Shown here: in pieces, positions 1 to 8,499 of the stretch
Layout: every line of letters begins with the position of its first letter
Numbering within the stretch: position 1 is the first letter of the stretch
Source of the DNA: Eubacteriales Family XIII. Incertae Sedis bacterium
GTDB taxonomy: Bacteria; Bacillota; Clostridia; Peptostreptococcales; Anaerovoracaceae
Reading direction: 5' to 3'
Assembly: GCA_031264295.1 (NCBI GenBank)
Contig: JAISED010000028.1
Location: forward strand, 1 to 57,366
DNA length: 57,366 bases
Position numbers and translations under genes: made by a program
The notes under the pieces: generated by a model
What the model was told of the DNA's origin: nothing
Seen by the model: only the letters and a program-made list of their open reading frames with translations
The model's database searches: none

Positions 1-978
1 CACCCGAATTATTGAAACTTTTGTAGCGGTATTTCCCCAACTCTGGTCTAACGCACTATCAACAACTGATTGTAATGCTCCCTGCGGTTTCTCTGTTGTC
101 CAAAAGTTGCCGATCTCTCCAGCTTTTCCGCCATATGATCTATAAAAAATGGTTTCTCCTTGCGTAAGCACTTCCTTATATGCTCCGCCGCAGAAAGTAT
201 TCGCGATCGCATCTGGCAAATGACCTTTATTCATTGGTCCAAATCTTTCGCTGCCGCCCACAGCAGAATTATCCTTACCATTAGCAATGATCGTACTAAC
301 AGCATCCCCAGCAACTCCAACAGCCGAAACCACCTTACCGCCGGCATTTACCGCGGATCCTACCGAAACAGCGCTTCCCACCACGGTCGGTGATGTGCCT
401 ACCGCAGCTGCGGTGCTGCCTGCCGTCACCGCTACCGCTACCACCGCAACTACTACCGCGCCAACCAGTCTGCCGACCAGATAAACGGTTTCGTTCTTGT
501 TGTCGTCTTTTACGACAAATATGTCGCTCAAGCCCATCGATAGGCTCGCAGCTACCCCGCCTGCGGCGCCTGAGATGAATGAGAAAACACCGTCACCTAC
601 TTCGCTTAAGCTGATTTTGTTAGTATCCTTCTCAGCAATTTGGTCGCCGTTGATCAGAGGATGGTTGCTGCTTGCTGACGCTGTAAGCGGTTTAAGCGAT
701 AAGTTATCCTTTATGCTGGCGGTAATGCTGTTGCTGGTTTTACTGCCGCTGTTTGTGTTACTGCTTCTACTCCTGCTGGTGCTGCTGCTGCTGCTGCTTG
801 TGTTGCCGCTTGAGCCTGACGCTGTGCTGGAGGTCTTCATCACTACATAGCCGGATGAGTTCACGGTCTGGTTGTTCCTCATCTTGCCGCTGGCGGCTCT
901 CGCGTTTACTGCCATCGCGTGCGCGGCGTTCATCCCCGCCTGATCGCCTCTTGCCCTTGCCGCATCGTAGTCCTTCAC
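1..978 (-). CDS. Orphan polymorphic-toxin C-terminal cassette (partial, runs off left edge)
   Basis: A minus-strand frame starts at a GTG (976-978) and stays open to base 1, so at least 326 residues are visible. The N-terminal part reads DYDAARARGDQAGMNAAHA, a linker pattern that precedes toxin tips in large secreted toxins. A Ser/Thr/Asn-rich stretch follows, then a hydrophobic Gly/Ala/Val-rich middle (roughly residues 165-235). The last visible part has YRSYGGKAGEIGNFW and WGNTATKVSIIRV, resembling the toxin tips of Rhs/WapA-type polymorphic toxins; the exact toxin family is not certain. There is no signal peptide or repeat-rich delivery region, so this looks like a displaced orphan cassette rather than a full toxin. 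The GTG overlaps the stop of the preceding small gene (GTGA), suggesting translational coupling. The C-terminal end and any cognate immunity gene lie outside the window. Confidence 0.6.
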   Translation of the reverse strand, partial: MKDYDAARARGDQAGMNAAHAMAVNARAASGKMRNNQTVNSSGYVVMKTSSTASGSSGNTSSSSSSTSRSRSSNTNSGSKTSNSITASIKDNLSLKPLTASASSNHPLINGDQIAEKDTNKISLSEVGDGVFSFISGAAGGVAASLSMGLSDIFVVKDDNKNETVYLVGRLVGAVVVAVVAVAVTAGSTAAAVGTSPTVVGSAVSVGSAVNAGGKVVSAVGVAGDAVSTIIANGKDNSAVGGSERFGPMNKGHLPDAIANTFCGGAYKEVLTQGETIFYRSYGGKAGEIGNFWTTEKPQGALQSVVDSALDQSWGNTATKVSIIRV

Positions 979-1229
979 TCATCGTTCATTATTAATATTC
1001 TATATCTGTCAGAAAAACTGTCAAGATTTCTACTGTCAAACAAAGCGATTGTAATCTCTTTCGAATAATCCGTATTATTCATATGATAGTGTTCGCCCTG
1101 TATCTCACTAGTTACCAATTCTTCCAAATACCCGATGAGTTGAAGCGCCTCCGCTTTTTCTAATAGCAGTGTCAAATTATTTATACTCTTGTTTGTTGTC
1201 TCATCTAACATTCTCATAACTATCTCCAT
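975..1229 (-). CDS. Small immunity-type protein, Imm32-like (tentative)
   Basis: An 84-residue acidic protein starting at an ATG that overlaps the stop of the upstream toxin remnant (TGATG); its own stop overlaps the GTG of the next toxin cassette (GTGA). The pattern YLEELV, then GEHYH, then SKEITIALFD resembles immunity proteins of the Imm32 type, which neutralise a toxin inside the producing cell by direct binding. Neither a signal peptide nor a membrane segment is visible, as expected for a cytoplasmic antidote. By the usual toxin-then-immunity order it should protect against the truncated toxin whose tail lies at 1229-1354, not against the cassette that follows. Family membership is inferred from pattern and context only; it could be another small immunity family. 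Confidence 0.5.
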   Translation of the reverse strand: MEIVMRMLDETTNKSINNLTLLLEKAEALQLIGYLEELVTSEIQGEHYHMNNTDYSKEITIALFDSRNLDSFSDRYRILIMNDE

Positions 1230-1354
1230 CAATTATTGGGCACATCTATAGGATAAATCTGTTTAGAATTTGGATCTACAGCTTTCCACTGTCCATTAAT
1301 CAGTTCTTCAACATGCAAATGATTGGTTAGCAAATTGGCAGTAATATTTACAGT
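1229..1354 (-). pseudogene. Remnant of a toxin C-terminus
   Basis: An open stretch of 41 codons without its own start follows an in-frame stop at 1355-1357 and ends in a TGA that overlaps the ATG of the immunity-type gene. It reads NHLHVEELINGQWKAVDPN near its centre, a His...Trp...Asp pattern like the end of a papain-like or transglutaminase-like fold, both used as toxin tips. The tail is hydrophilic and ends PIDVPNN. The most economical reading is that a toxin gene was truncated here, with the breakpoint within 30 bp of the end of the neighbouring glycosyltransferase gene, leaving tail plus antidote. Confidence 0.4.
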
Positions 1355-1379
1355 TCAGCTGAATCTGCTGTCGCCTAGT

Positions 1380-2534
1380 TCAGCGAGTGGATTTATCCTC
1401 TGTGCGCTTTCGCATTTTATGCTCGCGCCGTTCTTCTTTTTCCGTATTTACGCCCCGCGCTTTTGTGGTTGAGCTTGCGGCGTCAGTCAAAAATATGTAA
1501 ATAAACAGCACTGCGATAACGAATAGCGCTGCGGCTTCCGCGAGCAGTCCACGGCTGAACATCACCGCTGTGACCCCCATTATGCCGCTTACGCCGTATA
1601 ATGTCAGCACCGACCGTTTCTGTCCCATGCCCGCCGCCATCAGGCGATGATGCAAGTGCCCTTTGTCCGCTTCCATTATCGGTCTGCCGTTCAAGAGCCT
1701 GCGCATTATCGCAAAGCCTGTGTCAAATATCGGCACGCCAAGTACGAGCACGGGCACTATTATCGCTATTACAGTTGCGCTTTTAACCGGACCGATTATC
1801 GATACGGACGCCAACATAAAGCCGAGGAAGAGTGAACCGCCGTCGCCCATGAATATCTTCGCGGGATGGAAATTGTATGGGAGAAAGCCTATCGCGCCGC
1901 CCGCAAGCGCCGCCATTACCACGGTAGCAGTGTACATGCTCTCGCTCGTGAAGGCGGTAAACGCGATTGAGATTGAGGCAATAGCCGCGACTCCCGCCGC
2001 TAGTCCGTCAAGTCCGTCTATAAGATTTATCGTGTTTGTTATTCCGACTATCCAGATCACTGTGAACACTATGCTTACAATATCGCTGAGATAGCCGATT
2101 CCGCCTCCCCCAATATTCGCCAGAAATGTTATCCTCACGTCGAAAGCCACTACAACAGCCGCGCACAGAATCTGCAGCAGAAATTTCAATTTGGCCGGCA
2201 TTCCTCTGATATCGTCAACAACCCCAACGATGTAGATCAGTCCGCCTCCGGCCATTATTCCTATAAGCTTTGACGCCTGACCATCCCTGTATCCCTCCGG
2301 AAGCATGGGAATGAATATCGTGAAGGCCAGGATTATCGACGCTGTAACTCCCAGAAATATCCCCAGACCTCCGAATCTCGGCATGGTGCGGGTATGCATC
2401 CTGCGTTCGTCTGAAGGCACGTCCACCGCCCCTATGCGCGGCGCGAGCCTCATGGCCAGCGGTGTAGTTATAATAGCTATAACGACTGCAATAAGAAAAG
2501 ATACGGCAATGGCCGCCACATAATTTATCGACAT
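1380..2534 (-). CDS. tagO: Undecaprenyl-phosphate N-acetylhexosamine-1-phosphate transferase (TagO/WecA family)
   Basis: A 384-residue polytopic membrane protein of the MraY/WecA/TagO family, which loads a sugar-1-phosphate (typically GlcNAc-1-P) onto undecaprenyl phosphate to begin wall teichoic acid or other wall polymers. Visible marks are the N-terminal RRMHTRTMPRFGGLGIF cytoplasmic motif, VVDDIRGMPAKLKF with the paired Asp used for metal binding, NLIDGLDGLAAGVA, FMGDGGSLFLGF and the HLHHRLMAAGM loop characteristic of the family. About ten to eleven membrane segments can be traced. The ATG at 2534 was chosen because GGAGG lies 13 bases ahead; an ATG four codons upstream sits almost on that site. 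The short C-terminal tail is charged. It is the last gene of a minus-strand row after metH and dCMP deaminase, with no functional link to them evident. Confidence 0.88.
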   Translation of the reverse strand: MSINYVAAIAVSFLIAVVIAIITTPLAMRLAPRIGAVDVPSDERRMHTRTMPRFGGLGIFLGVTASIILAFTIFIPMLPEGYRDGQASKLIGIMAGGGLIYIVGVVDDIRGMPAKLKFLLQILCAAVVVAFDVRITFLANIGGGGIGYLSDIVSIVFTVIWIVGITNTINLIDGLDGLAAGVAAIASISIAFTAFTSESMYTATVVMAALAGGAIGFLPYNFHPAKIFMGDGGSLFLGFMLASVSIIGPVKSATVIAIIVPVLVLGVPIFDTGFAIMRRLLNGRPIMEADKGHLHHRLMAAGMGQKRSVLTLYGVSGIMGVTAVMFSRGLLAEAAALFVIAVLFIYIFLTDAASSTTKARGVNTEKEERREHKMRKRTEDKSTR

Positions 2535-2618
2535 AAAAAATCCCATTCCTCCGCCGCGCCAAGCGGCGTAAACAGTAATGAAAACGGGGCGGTTCCCCAA
2601 GTTTTCACGCTAATATAT

Positions 2619-3083
2619 TTATTCCAGTTCCAGCGAATCCATCTTCACTATCTTGAGTCCGGCTTCCGCGAGTATTTCAACAGCCAGATTGTCAGGATAG
2701 CCCTCTTTAACTATAATCTTCTTGATGCCGGCGTTTATTATCATCTTCGCGCAGATAATGCAGGGTTGATGTGTTATATATATGGTTGCGCCTTCAATGC
2801 TCTGCCCCAATGACGCCGCCTGGATAATGGCGTTCTGCTCCGCGTGGAGCGCCATGCACAGCTCATGCCGTTCGCCCGAAGGAACCCCGAGCTTTTCCCG
2901 CAGGCAACCGCCGCGTTCCGCGCAATGGGTTATTCCGCGAGGCGCGCCGTTATATCCCGCCGACATGACATGTCTGTCCTGCACTATTACCGCGCCTACA
3001 TTGCGGCGCAAACATGTGGATCTTTTTGCTGTAATTTCCGCCATTTCCATGAAGTATTCATCCCAGCTTGGTCTCGTCGCCAT
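2619..3083 (-). CDS. comEB: Deoxycytidylate (dCMP) deaminase
   Basis: A 154-residue cytoplasmic zinc enzyme that deaminates dCMP to dUMP, feeding thymidylate synthesis. The catalytic HAEQNAI motif (His80, Glu82) and the zinc ligands in [10 protein letters not shown] (Cys108, Cys111) are intact, and the NGAPRG substrate-loop motif follows the family pattern. Length matches bacterial dCMP deaminases of the ComEB type. The ATG at 3083 has AGGAG seven bases upstream; longer reading frames upstream would overlap metH without a ribosome site. The gap of 55 bp to metH contains a copy of the dispersed TACTG palindrome. Confidence 0.93.
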   Translation of the reverse strand: MATRPSWDEYFMEMAEITAKRSTCLRRNVGAVIVQDRHVMSAGYNGAPRGITHCAERGGCLREKLGVPSGERHELCMALHAEQNAIIQAASLGQSIEGATIYITHQPCIICAKMIINAGIKKIIVKEGYPDNLAVEILAEAGLKIVKMDSLELE

Positions 3084-3113
3084 TTTCTTAACTCCTCGCT
3101 TATCAAGGGCTTC

Positions 3114-3131
3114 TAATACTGAATCCAGTCT
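3114..3131. repeat. Dispersed palindrome copy 1 (TACTGAATCCAGT)
   Basis: TAATACTGAATCCAGTCTA lies between the metH stop and the dCMP deaminase ribosome site. It is an imperfect member of the palindromic family also seen at 9999, 15750, 19796, 35201 and 35398, with half copies at 52968 and 55861. Confidence 0.5.
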
Positions 3132-3138
3132 AAAATCC

Positions 3139-6081
3139 CTACTTTTTAAACACACCGTTAGCCGCGTGTACCGCATCCATCGCATTCCTGCAATAGTAAT
3201 CCGCCCCTATTTTCCTCGCATAGTCCGCCGTGAGCACCGCTCCCCCCACCGCGACGACACAATCCACACTCTCATCCCTTAACATTTTTATCGTCCGAGC
3301 CATGTTGACCACTGTCGTAGTCATGAGCGCCGAAAGTCCCACGAAGTTGATACCCTCGTCCCTTGCAGTCTTAACTACGAGTTCCGGCGGTACATCCTTA
3401 CCCAGATCGACTACATCATACCCATAATTTTCCATTATAGCCTTGACTATGTTCTTTCCTATATCGTGTATGTCGTCTTTCACCGTAGCGAGAATGATCC
3501 TTCCGTATGATATCTTTTTCCCGCTTATGCTCATAGCCGCCCTGAGTATTTCAAACGAGTTCTTCGCTGTCTCGGCGGACTTGATCATCTGCGGCAGGAA
3601 TATTTCGCCTCTTTCGAAATCATTGCCGACATGTTCGAGCGCCGGCAGGACAATATCTTCTATTACCTCCAGCGGTTCTCTGTCTTCGAGCAGCTTTTTC
3701 GTGGCCTCCGCCGCACGCGACGCGAAGCCCTTGCGGATTATCTCGTTCAGCGTTTTCGCCTCAGCTGTAGCCGCGCTGCCGGCGGAGCTTGTTTCGCTGC
3801 CTGAGGCTCCGCTACTGCCGGACGCCATTCCGCTGCCGCCGGAAGTTGCTCCGCCGAAGTTCGTGCCATCGCTCAAGCTTCCACCGCCTGACGCTGAGCC
3901 GCCGCCGGGGGTTCCGCCACCGCCGGTTCCGCCACCTGGGGTAGTTCCTCTGCCTGAGGCTCCGCCGAAGGCTGTCCCCCCGCCCGAGGTTCCCCCACCT
4001 GGCGCCACCGCCCCGCCGCCGTTGCGATTCAAGTTACCGATATACCCAATATACTCCTCCGCGCCTCTGTCGCTGCCTAATAACACCTCGCCGCTCTTTA
4101 TCACATTCATATACGCGCGGTTCAGCGGATCCATTATAGGCGCGTCCAGACCTGAGAGCATTGCCATTGACAGAAATGTCCCTGTCAAAATGCTGCGTTC
4201 CGGCAGACCGAAGGATATATTGCTCACGCCCAGCGTCATGCGAAGCCCGTATCTTTCCTTCACAATGCGCATTGCGGCAAGCGTGTCCAGACAGGCGTCC
4301 TGCATGGCCGAAACCGTCAACGTTAGGCAATCCACTATTATCCGCTCCCTGGCTATGCCGTAGCTTTCAGCGGCTGCTATTATCTTGTCAAGGATCTCAA
4401 GCCGTCCTTCCACGCTCTCAGGGATTCCGTTTTCGTCAAGGGTAAGCGCAACGACTGCAGTTCCGTATTTCTTGACTATCGGAAATATCTCACGCATCTT
4501 GCCGGCTTCTCCGTTTACTGAATTTATTATAGGTTTTCCCCTGCATGCCCTTACCACATCTTCAATTATCTTCGCGTCGGTGCAGTCTATCATAAGCGGA
4601 ACGTTTACGCTCCCTTCAAGCCGCTTTACGCACGCCAACAGCACCTCCCTCTCGTCTATATCCGGGAGCCCCATGTTCACTTCAAGAATTTCCGCGCCCG
4701 CGTTGATCTGCGCTATCGCTTCATCCTCTATATAGTCGTAATCTTTGTCCGCTAAAGCCTGCTTGAGCCGTTTCTTTCCGGTCGGGTTGAGCCGTTCGCC
4801 TACCACCCGTACACGACCGTCGATCTCTACCGTGCGCACAGGTGAACACGCGGACGGCGAGGCAAGCTTCACAAATGCACGCCCAAGGTCGTTCGACGGC
4901 GAGGCAAGCTTCACGCATTCACACGCAATGTCGTTCGACGGCGAAGCCGCATTCGCGCAAGCGTCGCTTCCCGCAGGCTGCTGAACAGCAAACCCGTCTC
5001 CCACGCTCCGACCCGCCGACCGGCGAACGCCCCGATTCCGACCGCGCTCATTCAGCATATCCTCCATGCCCTTGATGTACTCGGGTGTTGTACCGCAGCA
5101 TCCGCCGATTATCGCCGCGCCTTCTTCCGCAATCTCGCTCATTACGGCGATAAACTCGTCAATCCCTACATCATATACGGTTTCCCCGTCTTCATCGCGC
5201 GGAAGACCGGCGTTCGGCTGGACTATCACGGGTATACGTGAATGCTGTATTATCTCTCTGACTATGGGCAGCATCTGCCGCGGTCCGAGTGAGCAATTCG
5301 TTCCTATGGCGGATATTCCCATGTCCTGCAAGATATGAACCGCGGTCGTGGGATCCGTGCCTGTCAGCATCCTGCCGTCTTCCTGAAATGTCACAGAGCA
5401 TACTGTGGGCAGCGATGTGTTTTCCAGGACAGCCAGCACAGCCGCCTTAATCTCGAATATGTCGGTGAATGTTTCAAGAAGAACAAAATCCACGCCCGCC
5501 TTTTCACCTGCGATAGCTTGTTCTTTAAAGAGTTCATATGCCTCTTCAAATGTCATATCGCCCATGGGTTCCATAAGCTTTCCCAAGGGCGCTACATCAA
5601 GCGCCACATAGCGCCGGCGTCCGTTTACGGAATTTGCGTCCGGTGCGCCTGCAGCGGCCTCTGCCCTTGCATCCGTCGCAGTCTTCGCGCCGGCGACAGT
5701 TTCCTTCGCGATCCCCGCGCCGACGACAGCCTCCGTCACAGTCTCCGCGCCGACGACAGCTTCCGTCGCAGTCTCCGCGCCGACGACAGCCTCTGCAGCC
5801 GCCCGCGCATTGGCGACTGCGGCGCTTATCACCTCGTCGACCGTCAGGTTCCTCGTCTCAAGCTTCAACCGGCTGGCGCCGAAGGTATTCGCCGAGACAA
5901 AATCGCTGCCCGCAGCGAAATACTTCTCATGTATGCCGCGGATCAGCTCGGGATGCGTGATATTCAGCGCCTCCGGCAATTCGCCTGCGCCGACGCCGCT
6001 GGCTTGTATCATCGTGCCTATAGCCCCGTCGCCCAGCAATATCCGCCCCCGGATCAGCTCTTCAAAGTCTTCTTTTCTCAT
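3139..6081 (-). CDS. metH: Cobalamin-dependent methionine synthase, short form with spacer insertions
   Basis: About 980 residues. It transfers the methyl group of 5-methyltetrahydrofolate to homocysteine via cob(I)alamin, making methionine in the cytoplasm. Domains in order: homocysteine-binding barrel (about 1-340; zinc cysteines in GTNCSLGP and GGCCGTTPE), pterin-binding barrel (about 425-680; [27 protein letters not shown]), B12 cap and B12-binding Rossmann domain (about 775-980; [11 protein letters not shown] carries the lower-axial-ligand His near 869). The C-terminal SAM-binding reactivation domain of the long enzyme is absent, as in many Firmicutes. Three spacers interrupt conserved order: an Ala/Val/Gly/Glu repeat within the first domain (about 91-147), a segment with a repeated VKLASPS (about 344-424), and a Gly/Ser-rich linker of nearly 90 residues before the cap. 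ATG at 6081 is preferred over a TTG four codons earlier that sits directly on GAGAGGG. Confidence 0.9.
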   Translation of the reverse strand: MRKEDFEELIRGRILLGDGAIGTMIQASGVGAGELPEALNITHPELIRGIHEKYFAAGSDFVSANTFGASRLKLETRNLTVDEVISAAVANARAAAEAVVGAETATEAVVGAETVTEAVVGAGIAKETVAGAKTATDARAEAAAGAPDANSVNGRRRYVALDVAPLGKLMEPMGDMTFEEAYELFKEQAIAGEKAGVDFVLLETFTDIFEIKAAVLAVLENTSLPTVCSVTFQEDGRMLTGTDPTTAVHILQDMGISAIGTNCSLGPRQMLPIVREIIQHSRIPVIVQPNAGLPRDEDGETVYDVGIDEFIAVMSEIAEEGAAIIGGCCGTTPEYIKGMEDMLNERGRNRGVRRSAGRSVGDGFAVQQPAGSDACANAASPSNDIACECVKLASPSNDLGRAFVKLASPSACSPVRTVEIDGRVRVVGERLNPTGKKRLKQALADKDYDYIEDEAIAQINAGAEILEVNMGLPDIDEREVLLACVKRLEGSVNVPLMIDCTDAKIIEDVVRACRGKPIINSVNGEAGKMREIFPIVKKYGTAVVALTLDENGIPESVEGRLEILDKIIAAAESYGIARERIIVDCLTLTVSAMQDACLDTLAAMRIVKERYGLRMTLGVSNISFGLPERSILTGTFLSMAMLSGLDAPIMDPLNRAYMNVIKSGEVLLGSDRGAEEYIGYIGNLNRNGGGAVAPGGGTSGGGTAFGGASGRGTTPGGGTGGGGTPGGGSASGGGSLSDGTNFGGATSGGSGMASGSSGASGSETSSAGSAATAEAKTLNEIIRKGFASRAAEATKKLLEDREPLEVIEDIVLPALEHVGNDFERGEIFLPQMIKSAETAKNSFEILRAAMSISGKKISYGRIILATVKDDIHDIGKNIVKAIMENYGYDVVDLGKDVPPELVVKTARDEGINFVGLSALMTTTVVNMARTIKMLRDESVDCVVAVGGAVLTADYARKIGADYYCRNAMDAVHAANGVFKK

Positions 6082-6110
6082 ATTATCATTCAACCCTCTC
6101 CGTTGTCGTT

Positions 6111-6932
6111 TTATCCTTCAAACCGCATCGCGGCCGCGCGCTCCATTTCCGCCTTGTCGTAATAAACCTCCGCCAGGTAAAGCCCTTGCGACGGCGCCGT
6201 ATAGCCCGCATTCTTCCTCTCGCCTGATTCCAATATTTTTTCTATATCCTCAGGGTTCATCCTGCCTGTCCCGACCATATAGAGAGTTCCCGCGATTATC
6301 CTCACCATGTTGTATAAGAATCCGTCGCCTGTCACTTCTACTGTGCTTATTATGCCCGCTTCAGTGCGTTCAGCGTATACCATAAGTCCGTACACGGTTC
6401 TCACCGTCGTTTCTCTGAGATTGCCGCCGGCCGCCTGAAATGCCTTGAAATCATGGGCGCCCTTTATATATTCCGCAGCCGCCGACATCATTTCTATATC
6501 GGGAAGCTCCGCCGTCTGCCAATACCTGTTCCGTAAAAATATATCCGGCTCAGGCGAGCTTAACATTCTATATATATACTTCTTGCCGACAGCGTCAAAC
6601 CTCACATGGAAGGTCTCCGGCATGATTTCAGCAGCTCTCAGGCGCATATCGCCCGTCCTTCCCGCCGGAGATTTTCCGCCGAGTAAGATATGGTTCGCCG
6701 CGATCATGAGTCTGTCCGGAGGAATGAGAAAGTCGCCGCGAAACCCGGCTCGCTGACCGTAGGCGTGAACCCCCGCGTCCGTCCTGCTCACAGCATTGAC
6801 CGCGACCTCTGCCCTGCATACGCAGGATAGAACTTCTTCCAGAACGCCTTGGGCGGTACGCTTACCCGGCTGCTTTTGCCAGCCGTGAAACATCGTCCCA
6901 TCATATTCAATAGTAAGAAGAAAATTTCTCAT
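6111..6932 (-). CDS. truA: tRNA pseudouridine(38-40) synthase
   Basis: A 273-residue TruA enzyme that isomerises uridines 38-40 in the anticodon arm of tRNAs. The N-terminal EYDGTMFHGWQKQP motif, catalytic Asp52 in SRTDAGVHA and the C-terminal DGFLYNMVRIIAGTL motif are all present, and the length is normal. Its ATG overlaps the stop of the prepilin peptidase gene (ATGA), so it is probably translated from the pilus operon message. That pairing is unusual as a functional link and is best read as operon convenience. A bacterial genome normally has one TruA, so this is probably the housekeeping copy, though a second cannot be excluded. Confidence 0.94.
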   Translation of the reverse strand: MRNFLLTIEYDGTMFHGWQKQPGKRTAQGVLEEVLSCVCRAEVAVNAVSRTDAGVHAYGQRAGFRGDFLIPPDRLMIAANHILLGGKSPAGRTGDMRLRAAEIMPETFHVRFDAVGKKYIYRMLSSPEPDIFLRNRYWQTAELPDIEMMSAAAEYIKGAHDFKAFQAAGGNLRETTVRTVYGLMVYAERTEAGIISTVEVTGDGFLYNMVRIIAGTLYMVGTGRMNPEDIEKILESGERKNAGYTAPSQGLYLAEVYYDKAEMERAAAMRFEG

Positions 6933-7738
6933 ATTATCCGTGCTATTTCCTGTGAAAATATCAGATACACCGCAGTAGTCCCCGCAATAAACGGTCCCAG
7001 CGCTTCTTCACTGCCCGCATTTATCTTACCTGTTAAAAGACCCGCAGCGAAAACCGAGGCGCTGGAAAGCGCTGTCATCAACAACACCGCTATAATCCCG
7101 TAAGCCCCTAAAATCAATCCGCAGGCGCCTGCCAGCTTCACATCGCCGAATCCCATCACATCCTTTTTAAGCATCAACTTGCCGCTGATCCCTATAAGAA
7201 AAAGTATCCCCGCTCCGATCACTGCGCCCATCAACGGAGAGAGTAATCCATATCGGACTGCCGCCCCGCTCACATCCCACATTGCCGCGCCGTTCGCATC
7301 CCACATTGCCGCGCCGTTCGCATCCCGAGCCGCCGCAAACCCTCCTTGCACACGAGCATTGTAGTTAAGCGCCGCCGCGAACCCGATTCCGACCACTGCC
7401 AGCGCCGCCGCGAATTGATCGGGGATTATCTTGTACTTTCTGTCTGATATCCCTATCAACAGCAAAAGCCATAATGCAGGCAAGGCCGCCGCCGCATAAT
7501 ACCACGAGACCATATATCCGATTTTGCATATCGACACCGTGAATATAAGTGCAAACAGCCATCCCCATGGGCGGCGACTTATCCTGGGCGGCAAATGCCG
7601 TTCACCGGGCGCCTCGCCATAGTCGCAGAGCCATTTGGAGGGGATCCTGTTGAAGACATATACTGCCCCGTAGCCCGCCAGTACTCCCGCGCCAATAGCG
7701 GCGGCGAAAAGCGATATCATCAGCGGCAGCCCGTCCAT
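6929..7738 (-). CDS. Prepilin peptidase (A24 aspartic protease family)
   Basis: A 269-residue polytopic membrane protease that trims the leader from type IV prepilins or pseudopilins. The two catalytic aspartates are visible: Asp99 in GISDRKYKIIPDQF and Asp199 in the VMGFGDVKLAG motif. The N-terminal cytoplasmic part (RIPSKWLCDYG...ERHLPPRISRRPWGW) is a shortened, cysteine-poor version of the methylase domain of PilD, so methylation activity is doubtful. Between the catalytic halves is a short tandem repeat (DANGAAMW repeated, about residues 139-160) in what should be a loop. The ATG at 7738 overlaps the TGA of the PilO-like gene (TGATG), and the stop overlaps truA, showing a coupled operon. 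Confidence 0.88.
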   Translation of the reverse strand: MDGLPLMISLFAAAIGAGVLAGYGAVYVFNRIPSKWLCDYGEAPGERHLPPRISRRPWGWLFALIFTVSICKIGYMVSWYYAAAALPALWLLLLIGISDRKYKIIPDQFAAALAVVGIGFAAALNYNARVQGGFAAARDANGAAMWDANGAAMWDVSGAAVRYGLLSPLMGAVIGAGILFLIGISGKLMLKKDVMGFGDVKLAGACGLILGAYGIIAVLLMTALSSASVFAAGLLTGKINAGSEEALGPFIAGTTAVYLIFSQEIARII

Positions 7739-8499
7739 CAAAGGTCATCCCCGTAGTAAAGCAGCCTTACCGTCATAATCCACTTCATCTCGACGCTGTT
7801 GTTGACGCTGCCGCCGCTGTTGCTGCTACCACGGTTATTTCCACTACCGACGCTGTTGTTGGCGCTGTTGCTGCTACCACGGTTATTTCCACTACCGGCG
7901 CTGCTTCGACCGTTGCTGCTGTTGCTGTTGCTGCTGTTGCTGCTGTTACTGCCGCCGCCGTTGCCGTTGCCGTTGCCGTCAGCCTCTGAAATCTCCGTAC
8001 ACGAAAAATCATCTATAATATATGTAGCTTCCGTACTCTGCTCCAGTGAAGTGATAAACCCGGCGCCGCTTTCATAATCCGCGTCAATCTCTATAGTAAG
8101 CGGTAGTTCCATCAAAGGTCCCGAATATCCTGCCGCCGCGTCGATACCCCCTAATTTAGATATTTCGGGATCGCCCAGGCTTACTCCCGCCGACTCTATT
8201 TCCAGCACGCGCAGCCGACTGTTTATATCACCGACGACCGTCGCCGGCGTAACGCTTCCCACCTTCTGCAGAGCGTCAAGTTCGCTTCTCAGCCCTGCTA
8301 TCTTGGCGTCCTCCGCTGAAGGATCCAACATAAGCTCCGCAATCCGCGACTTTTCGCCCTCGATCTCATGATATGCTCCCATATGGCTCGTTAACTCATC
8401 GCGCATGGGATGGTAGACGAATTGGACATATATAACAGCGGCTATCACAAGAAGCGCGGCGATTATTATTTGGGGTATGGTAAAAATTCTATCTTTCAT
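7738..8499 (-). CDS. PilO-like type IV pilus assembly protein with Ser/Asn-rich insertion
   Basis: A 253-residue single-pass inner-membrane protein: short cytoplasmic N-terminus, one membrane segment (about 8-26), coiled coil (about 33-90) and an extracytoplasmic alpha/beta domain. Size, topology and position after PilM-PilN match PilO, which with PilN forms the alignment subcomplex of type IV pili. Near the C-terminus, a run of Asn, Ser and Gly with a repeated SGNNRGSSNS unit (about residues 175-236) interrupts the fold just before the last predicted strand (EMKWIMTVRLLYYG). The DNA of this run is GTTGCTGCT-type repeat sequence (7797-7975). The ATG lies inside the end of the upstream gene (11-bp overlap). 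Confidence 0.72.
   Translation of the reverse strand: MKDRIFTIPQIIIAALLVIAAVIYVQFVYHPMRDELTSHMGAYHEIEGEKSRIAELMLDPSAEDAKIAGLRSELDALQKVGSVTPATVVGDINSRLRVLEIESAGVSLGDPEISKLGGIDAAAGYSGPLMELPLTIEIDADYESGAGFITSLEQSTEATYIIDDFSCTEISEADGNGNGNGGGSNSSNSSNSNSSNGRSSAGSGNNRGSSNSANNSVGSGNNRGSSNSGGSVNNSVEMKWIMTVRLLYYGDDL

Noticed and set aside
767..982. Gln-rich 71-residue frame on the minus strand
   Set aside because: It is the out-of-frame shadow of the Ser-rich linker of the toxin cassette; the other frame stays open to the window edge and gives a protein-like sequence.
3443..4363. 306-residue plus-strand frame inside metH
   Set aside because: Pro/Leu-rich shadow of the metH Gly-rich linker; no start signal.
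5335..6162. 275-residue plus-strand frame inside metH and truA
   Set aside because: Crosses the metH start and the truA stop region; sequence is Arg/Ser/Cys-rich noise.
7797..7975. Small Leu/Pro-rich frame opposite the PilO-like gene
   Set aside because: Antisense reading of the GTTGCTGCT-type repeat run; only the Ser/Asn-rich sense frame connects with conserved PilO-like sequence on both sides.
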